Shown: piece by piece, positions 16,271 through 20,200 of the stretch
Numbering within the stretch: position 1 is the stretch's first letter
Layout of the letters: each line of letters begins with the position of its first letter
Assembly: GCA_023399455.1 (NCBI GenBank)
Contig: JAEWPN010000241.1
Span: forward strand, 1 to 20,200
DNA: 20,200 bases
Origin: Bacillota bacterium
GTDB lineage: Bacteria; Bacillota; Clostridia; Lachnospirales; Lachnospiraceae
Reading direction: 5' to 3'
Notes under the pieces: generated by a model
Databases searched by the model: none
Told to the model about the DNA's origin: nothing
Seen by the model: the letters and a program-made list of their open reading frames with translations, nothing else
Translations under genes and position numbers: made by a program

Positions 16271-17984
16271 TTTCATACTCCTCCACCACTCTGATACGCT
16301 CCGCCTGAAAACTCAGGGCATCCTTGATATCCACCTCTACTACCTTGTCGTAGCCAAGGCTCAGCGCTTCATTCTGCATCTTGCTCAATAACTGATAAAA
16401 TTCGGCCTCGTCCTCAGCAAATATCATTTCCCATGAATATTTCTGAATCACATTCCTGCACTGTCCCCGCAGCGTTTCTATCTCCGAGCTGATTGTATAT
16501 GTAAAATTGCAACCTGGAGAGACAACCATCTTGTCGTTCTTTATGAGGAAATCCCGGGTATTATCCGCCTGCATGACCTCTTTCCAGTCTTTTTCCAAGG
16601 CTGTCTCTTCCATTTCCTGCACGGAATCCCACAATCTGTAAGCATATGGGTATCCATCCTCATCCACCTCACAGGGGGCCACAGGCATGAAATTCAGTAC
16701 GGAGATTCCTTCCGCCCACGTTCCGCCTCCCCATTCCTCTGGCACCTCCACTTCCCCGTCGGCCAATGCTCTCTTGCCAAACTCCGTAAGCTGGGGCTCT
16801 CCCGCTTGATCATATTCCCAGCACAATCCTTCCGGTCCTGCGGTCCCCGCCGAGCTGAGCGGGCCAATGCTGCGTATGCCATCCGAAGAATACATCCAGT
16901 CCACAAAGTCCATCAGCCGCTCCGGATCCTTGGCCTGTGATCCTATCAGTATGACTGTTTTCCTGCTTCCGCTCTGATTACAGCCGTAGGAATATATGTT
17001 CATATCCGCCATATCCGCTATCATAAAGCCCTTTCCTTCCTTCCGTCTTGCCAGCGTATTGTATTCTATCTGCGCCACCCAGGGCCATGGGGAATACAGC
17101 ACCTGCCCATCCTCATACTTCTGTGCTACATCATTATAGCTCTGAGTAGGCGACTGGGGATCGACCAAGCCCAATTGGTTTGCATCGAAGTACCATTTCA
17201 GCACGCGGACATACATGGAATCCGAATCGATAATGCTCTGGTATTCATCGCTGTCCGCCTTCAAAAGGAGGAATCCCAGCTCATCCCAACCATAAAAGCA
17301 GCAAGGCTGCTTCGCTGCATTCATCATATTGCCGTCCCAGTCCTTGAAAAAGGAAAAGGCATAGGTCTTTTCTCCATTTTCCGCAAAGGGTTCCAGCTTC
17401 TGCATCTGTACGAGTATGGGAAGCAGGTCCTCTAAGGTGTTTATTTCGGGATAGCCCAGTTCCTTGTACAAGTCCCAGCGCAGATATGGCCCGTAGGTAG
17501 GCTCCAGGCCCTCGCTGGGAGTCATCGGGGAATTCAGGGATACCTCCGAGGGAATCGCATAGATTCCAACCGGGGACAAGTCCTTGTTTACGTCTTTTAT
17601 CGCCTTTTCAAAACGCATAATTTCCTTATCTTTTAAATAAGGCTCCATATTCAGCACCAGGCCGGAATTCACCAGCTTTTGAAGCGTATCGTCCTCCCCG
17701 TTGCATATGATCAGGTCGCCCAGATTGCCCGCTGCCGAACGTATATCGAAAAGAGTATTGCCTCCTCCCGCCACATTCGGGGCTATTATATTTAATTCCA
17801 TATTGAAATCATCCTTCACCACCTTGGCGAACCACCCCGACTGCATTCCCTCATAATTAGCCACGCTGTCAAATACATCTACAACGAGGGGCTCGTCGTA
17901 GCCAATATCCATCTTTAATCCACAGCCCATCAGAAACAGAAGGCAGATGATACACATAGCAGCATAATATTTTCTCTTTTTCAT
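16254..17984 (-). CDS. Extracellular solute-binding lipoprotein of a carbohydrate ABC transporter (LplA-like)
   Basis: The 576-residue protein begins with a lipoprotein signal: a KKRK n-region, a hydrophobic core and the lipobox LMGC with Cys21 as the lipidated residue. The mature part looks like the large family 1 sugar-binding proteins of Firmicutes (LplA/YtcQ size, over 500 residues), with hinge-type segments such as GDLIICNGEDDTLQKLVNSGLVLNMEPYL and a later QVLYSPWPWVAQIEY. It should be anchored outside the cell and deliver oligosaccharide to permeases. The ATG at 17984 has GAGG 7 bases upstream; a GTG at 17990 is too close to that site. It is the first gene of the glycosidase cluster. 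The permease genes usually found beside it are absent here. Confidence 0.82.
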   Translation of the reverse strand: MKKRKYYAAMCIICLLFLMGCGLKMDIGYDEPLVVDVFDSVANYEGMQSGWFAKVVKDDFNMELNIIAPNVAGGGNTLFDIRSAAGNLGDLIICNGEDDTLQKLVNSGLVLNMEPYLKDKEIMRFEKAIKDVNKDLSPVGIYAIPSEVSLNSPMTPSEGLEPTYGPYLRWDLYKELGYPEINTLEDLLPILVQMQKLEPFAENGEKTYAFSFFKDWDGNMMNAAKQPCCFYGWDELGFLLLKADSDEYQSIIDSDSMYVRVLKWYFDANQLGLVDPQSPTQSYNDVAQKYEDGQVLYSPWPWVAQIEYNTLARRKEGKGFMIADMADMNIYSYGCNQSGSRKTVILIGSQAKDPERLMDFVDWMYSSDGIRSIGPLSSAGTAGPEGLCWEYDQAGEPQLTEFGKRALADGEVEVPEEWGGGTWAEGISVLNFMPVAPCEVDEDGYPYAYRLWDSVQEMEETALEKDWKEVMQADNTRDFLIKNDKMVVSPGCNFTYTISSEIETLRGQCRNVIQKYSWEMIFAEDEAEFYQLLSKMQNEALSLGYDKVVEVDIKDALSFQAERIRVVEEYENDREQ

Positions 17985-18020
17985 GCACACACCTCTTTCA
18001 CTGAAACAAAGCTTTTTACC

Positions 18021-18040
18021 TAAATTGTAACAACAATTTA
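18021..18040. promoter_or_regulatory. Palindrome in the divergent control region
   Basis: TAAATTGT (18021-18028) and ACAATTTA (18033-18040) form a perfect 8-bp inverted repeat with a 4-base centre. The right half is also the first of two direct copies of AACAATT(T/A)AAC, at 18032-18042 and 18057-18067, spaced 25 bp. AraC-type regulators often bind direct repeats, so this is a candidate site for the divergent response regulator. It lies in the leader of the lipoprotein gene. Confidence 0.4.
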
Positions 18041-18083
18041 ACGAATAAAATACAAAAACAATTAAACAATGTATACCCGGAAA

Positions 18084-18115
18084 ATTATAGCTTTTTCAAA
18101 AATTGACAAGGTCAA
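18084..18115 (-). promoter_or_regulatory. Tentative promoter of the lipoprotein-glycosidase operon
   Basis: A perfect TATAAT -10 box is read on the minus strand at 18089-18084. The best -35 candidate is TTGACC (18115-18110), but the spacer would be 20 bp, which is long and suggests activator dependence. The -35 region overlaps that of the divergent regulator promoter. Confidence 0.4.
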
Positions 18116-18131
18116 AATGCTCATTTATACT
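18103..18131 (+). promoter_or_regulatory. Sigma-A promoter of the response regulator gene
   Basis: TTGACA at 18103-18108 is followed after exactly 17 bp by TATACT at 18126-18131. A GGGAGG ribosome binding site at 18143-18148 precedes the ATG by 6 bases, so the leader is very short. The -35 box is half of a palindrome, TTGAC-AAG-GTCAA (18103-18115). Confidence 0.75.
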
Positions 18132-18154
18132 GTAACTAAATCGGGAGGTAGATT

Positions 18155-19732
18155 ATGTATACGGTATTGATTGCAGACGATGAAGCGAGTATTCGGGAAG
18201 GGCTTAAATATATTATGGATTGGAAGTCTATGGGCTTTTCCATCTGCGGAGAAACGGCTAACGGCAAGGATACCTTGCAGGCCATTTTGCAAACTGACCC
18301 GGACCTTGTTCTCTTAGATATCCGCATGCCTAAAATGTATGGTACCGATATAATCCGTATTGCGAGAGAAAACGGCTATCGGGGAAAATTTATCATCTTG
18401 AGCGGCTATTCCGATTTCGCTTATGCCCAGACAGCCATCCGTTACGGTGCCAGCTTCTATCTCACGAAACCCATCGAGGAGGATGAACTTCAGGGAGCGG
18501 TGGAGAAAATCAAGGAAATTCTTATCGCAGAAAAAAATAAGTCAGATAATATCGCGCTGTTCAAAAGCAAAGCCAGAGAATCCATCATTTACGAAGTAAT
18601 TACCGGAATATATGATTCTGAACAGCCCCCCAGCCTTTCCGATTCCGAACTGAAGGAGCTGAATCTGACTTCGGACATTTATCAGGTAGTCATCTATGAA
18701 AAGTTCAGCAGCGACCCTTCCGACCCCGGCTATAGTTTTGCCGAGCTGCTGAAGATAACCAATAAAGGAAATCATACTTTCGATTATTTTAAAAAGGATA
18801 ATAATGAAATAATTCTTTTAAAAGGAAGCTTTGCGATCAATAAGTTTCAGGATTTTTTGTCACACTACGAAAACTCCTCCCCTCAAAACGGCAGCCCGCT
18901 CGATTCCCTTTTTCTGGCATACGGACATCCGGTAAATCTTTTGAAAGATATACATCTTTCCTATGAAGAGGCATCGGCGCTTAAAAACAGAAGATTTTTC
19001 TGCATTCAGGGACAGCATACTCTGGGATTCGAAGAGCTTCCCGACGTGCAAAGCCTCAACCGGGAAATAGACAACGAACTTTTAACGGAATACTGCGATA
19101 GGCTTACCGGTTATCTGCTCGCCTTCAACCGCCGCATGGTGGCGGAAACATTGTCCGGCTTGGAAGATTACCTATACGGAGTGAAGAACGATATTTCTTC
19201 CGTCAAGCTGTTTCTGACAGACCTGTATCTGCGCATCAAAGAAAAAATAAACCATACCTACGGCAGCCCTAATGTCCCTTTCCCTAACAATGCGGAGGCC
19301 ATTTCACATATCGAAGGCTGTCATCACCTTTATGAGATCATTCTCTACATCTCGGAGATGACGGATATGATCATGAACGCCACCGGCAATCCTTCCAGAG
19401 ATACTGTTTTGGATGATATTATTTATTACATAGACCATAATTTTCAAAAAAATATTAAATTGGAAAGCATCGCCCCGCTTTTTGGTTATAACAGTGCTTA
19501 TCTGGGCAAGATTTTCAACAAGCATATGGGCGAATGCTTCAATTCTTATGTGGATCATAGACGAATCGATCAGTCTCTCGGACTGCTGAAAGAAAAAAAT
19601 CTGAAAGTTTATGAGATTTCTGAACAGGTGGGTTATAAGAATGTAGATTATTTTCATAAAAAATTCAAAAAATATATCGGCATGAGCCCTGCCGAATACC
19701 GTAAAAAGCTGGAGGATGAAGGAGCGTTATGA
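18155..19732 (+). CDS. Response regulator with AraC-type DNA-binding domain (YesN-like)
   Basis: The 525-residue protein starts with a receiver domain (about residues 3-120): acidic pocket Asp8/Asp9, phosphorylation site Asp55 in VLLDIRMP, Ser83 in ILSGYSDF and Lys105 in YLTKP are all in place. A middle region (about 125-410) shows no domain I can name. The end (about 418-525) has two AraC-family helix-turn-helix units, with the signature around VYEISEQVGYKNVDYFHKKFKKYIGMSPAEYRK. Such regulators work with a YesM-type sensor kinase and activate sugar uptake genes. It is divergent from the lipoprotein-glycosidase cluster, its likely target. No kinase gene is adjacent within the window. Its stop overlaps that of the next, convergent gene by 6 bp. 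Confidence 0.93.
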   Translation: MYTVLIADDEASIREGLKYIMDWKSMGFSICGETANGKDTLQAILQTDPDLVLLDIRMPKMYGTDIIRIARENGYRGKFIILSGYSDFAYAQTAIRYGASFYLTKPIEEDELQGAVEKIKEILIAEKNKSDNIALFKSKARESIIYEVITGIYDSEQPPSLSDSELKELNLTSDIYQVVIYEKFSSDPSDPGYSFAELLKITNKGNHTFDYFKKDNNEIILLKGSFAINKFQDFLSHYENSSPQNGSPLDSLFLAYGHPVNLLKDIHLSYEEASALKNRRFFCIQGQHTLGFEELPDVQSLNREIDNELLTEYCDRLTGYLLAFNRRMVAETLSGLEDYLYGVKNDISSVKLFLTDLYLRIKEKINHTYGSPNVPFPNNAEAISHIEGCHHLYEIILYISEMTDMIMNATGNPSRDTVLDDIIYYIDHNFQKNIKLESIAPLFGYNSAYLGKIFNKHMGECFNSYVDHRRIDQSLGLLKEKNLKVYEISEQVGYKNVDYFHKKFKKYIGMSPAEYRKKLEDEGAL

Positions 19733-20200
19733 TTCTGTCTCCATTTCCTTTTCAAGCATCACGAAGATTCTCTTGCTGAAGGCAGCTATCGTAAAGATAA
19801 TCAGTCCCGGTCCGATAACAATTGCGAAAAATAACATAATTTCGTTAAATTGCAGGACGAGAAATTCGATCAAGATTACGACCAGCATCAGAAGCGTGCG
19901 TCCAAAAAACCTTCTCGAAATGTGAAGGGAATTCTGAATGGATCTGGGCAAAGTGTTCTCATACCGGGCGATAAGCGGAAATGAATAAGAAAGTGCCATG
20001 ACCACTACGAAGGCCGACACTATCCCTATAATGAGAAGCAACGCAGAGCCATCCTCGGATGCCCGCATCAACTCAAAATCCAGATAGACAGCATAGAACG
20101 CAATGATAGTAATGATTCCCAGCAGGGTTCCCTGCTTCCAGTTTTCTTTGAAAGCCTTTATAAAGTCTTTTCCGATATAGCCTTCCTCATCATCTGCCAT
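19727..20200 (-). CDS. DUF624 (YesL-like) membrane protein, N-terminus beyond the window
   Basis: The visible 157 residues begin with DDEEGYIGKDFIKAFKENWKQGT, which in the DUF624 family lies after a first membrane helix, so about 50 N-terminal residues are probably outside the window even though the edge codon happens to be ATG. Three or four further membrane helices follow, around residues 25-42, 52-75, 100-113 and 118-140 (for example LLLIIGIVSAFVVVMAL and LMLVVILIEFLVL). YesL-type proteins are found beside YesMN two-component systems and LplA-type sugar transporters, which agrees with this neighbourhood. The biochemical role of the family is unknown. Confidence 0.75.
   Translation of the reverse strand: MADDEEGYIGKDFIKAFKENWKQGTLLGIITIIAFYAVYLDFELMRASEDGSALLLIIGIVSAFVVVMALSYSFPLIARYENTLPRSIQNSLHISRRFFGRTLLMLVVILIEFLVLQFNEIMLFFAIVIGPGLIIFTIAAFSKRIFVMLEKEMETES

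Overview
The window looks like a chromosomal segment of an anaerobic, spore-forming Firmicute of the Lachnospiraceae/Clostridia type. This is inferred from a complete bacterial F1Fo ATP synthase operon, a SleL/YaaH-like LysM-GH18 spore enzyme, strong AGGAGG-type ribosome binding sites, and a YesN-type AraC response regulator beside an LplA-like lipoprotein and a DUF624 (YesL-like) membrane protein. No rRNA, tRNA, CRISPR array or transposase gene was found.

Layout. At the left end a plus-strand LysM-GH18 gene (110-1249) converges on a minus-strand pair, a MarR regulator followed by citrate synthase (3079-1255). A strong terminator at 3243-3291 then closes the minus-strand ATP synthase operon atpBEFHAGDC (9533-3316). 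That operon has its own sigma-A type promoter at 9675-9703 and a possible second start signal at 9601-9609. Upstream of it lies a minus-strand carbohydrate cluster: solute-binding lipoprotein, GH42 beta-galactosidase, GH29 alpha-L-fucosidase and GH3 beta-glycosidase (17984-9901). A YesN-type response regulator (18155-19732, plus strand) is transcribed divergently from the lipoprotein. At the right edge a partial DUF624 membrane protein overlaps the regulator's stop codon tail to tail.

How the genes fit together. The lipoprotein probably captures an oligosaccharide outside the cell. The three glycosidases have no signal peptide, so they probably remove galactose, fucose and another beta-linked sugar in the cytoplasm. 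The divergent regulator probably controls the cluster. The permeases and the sensor kinase expected for such a system are not in the window.

The most unusual part is the 0.6-kb gap between the GH42 and GH29 genes (13596-14194). It holds two unrelated, imperfect, long inverted-repeat elements of about 220-230 bp each, separated by about 120 bp with a smaller stem-loop. One has perfect 15-bp terminal inverted repeats and supplies the last codons and the stop of the GH42 gene. The other looks like a branched RNA fold whose transition mismatches all become G-U pairs in the plus-strand transcript. Neither encodes a convincing protein. They could be small non-autonomous mobile elements, structured RNAs, or operon processing/polarity elements.
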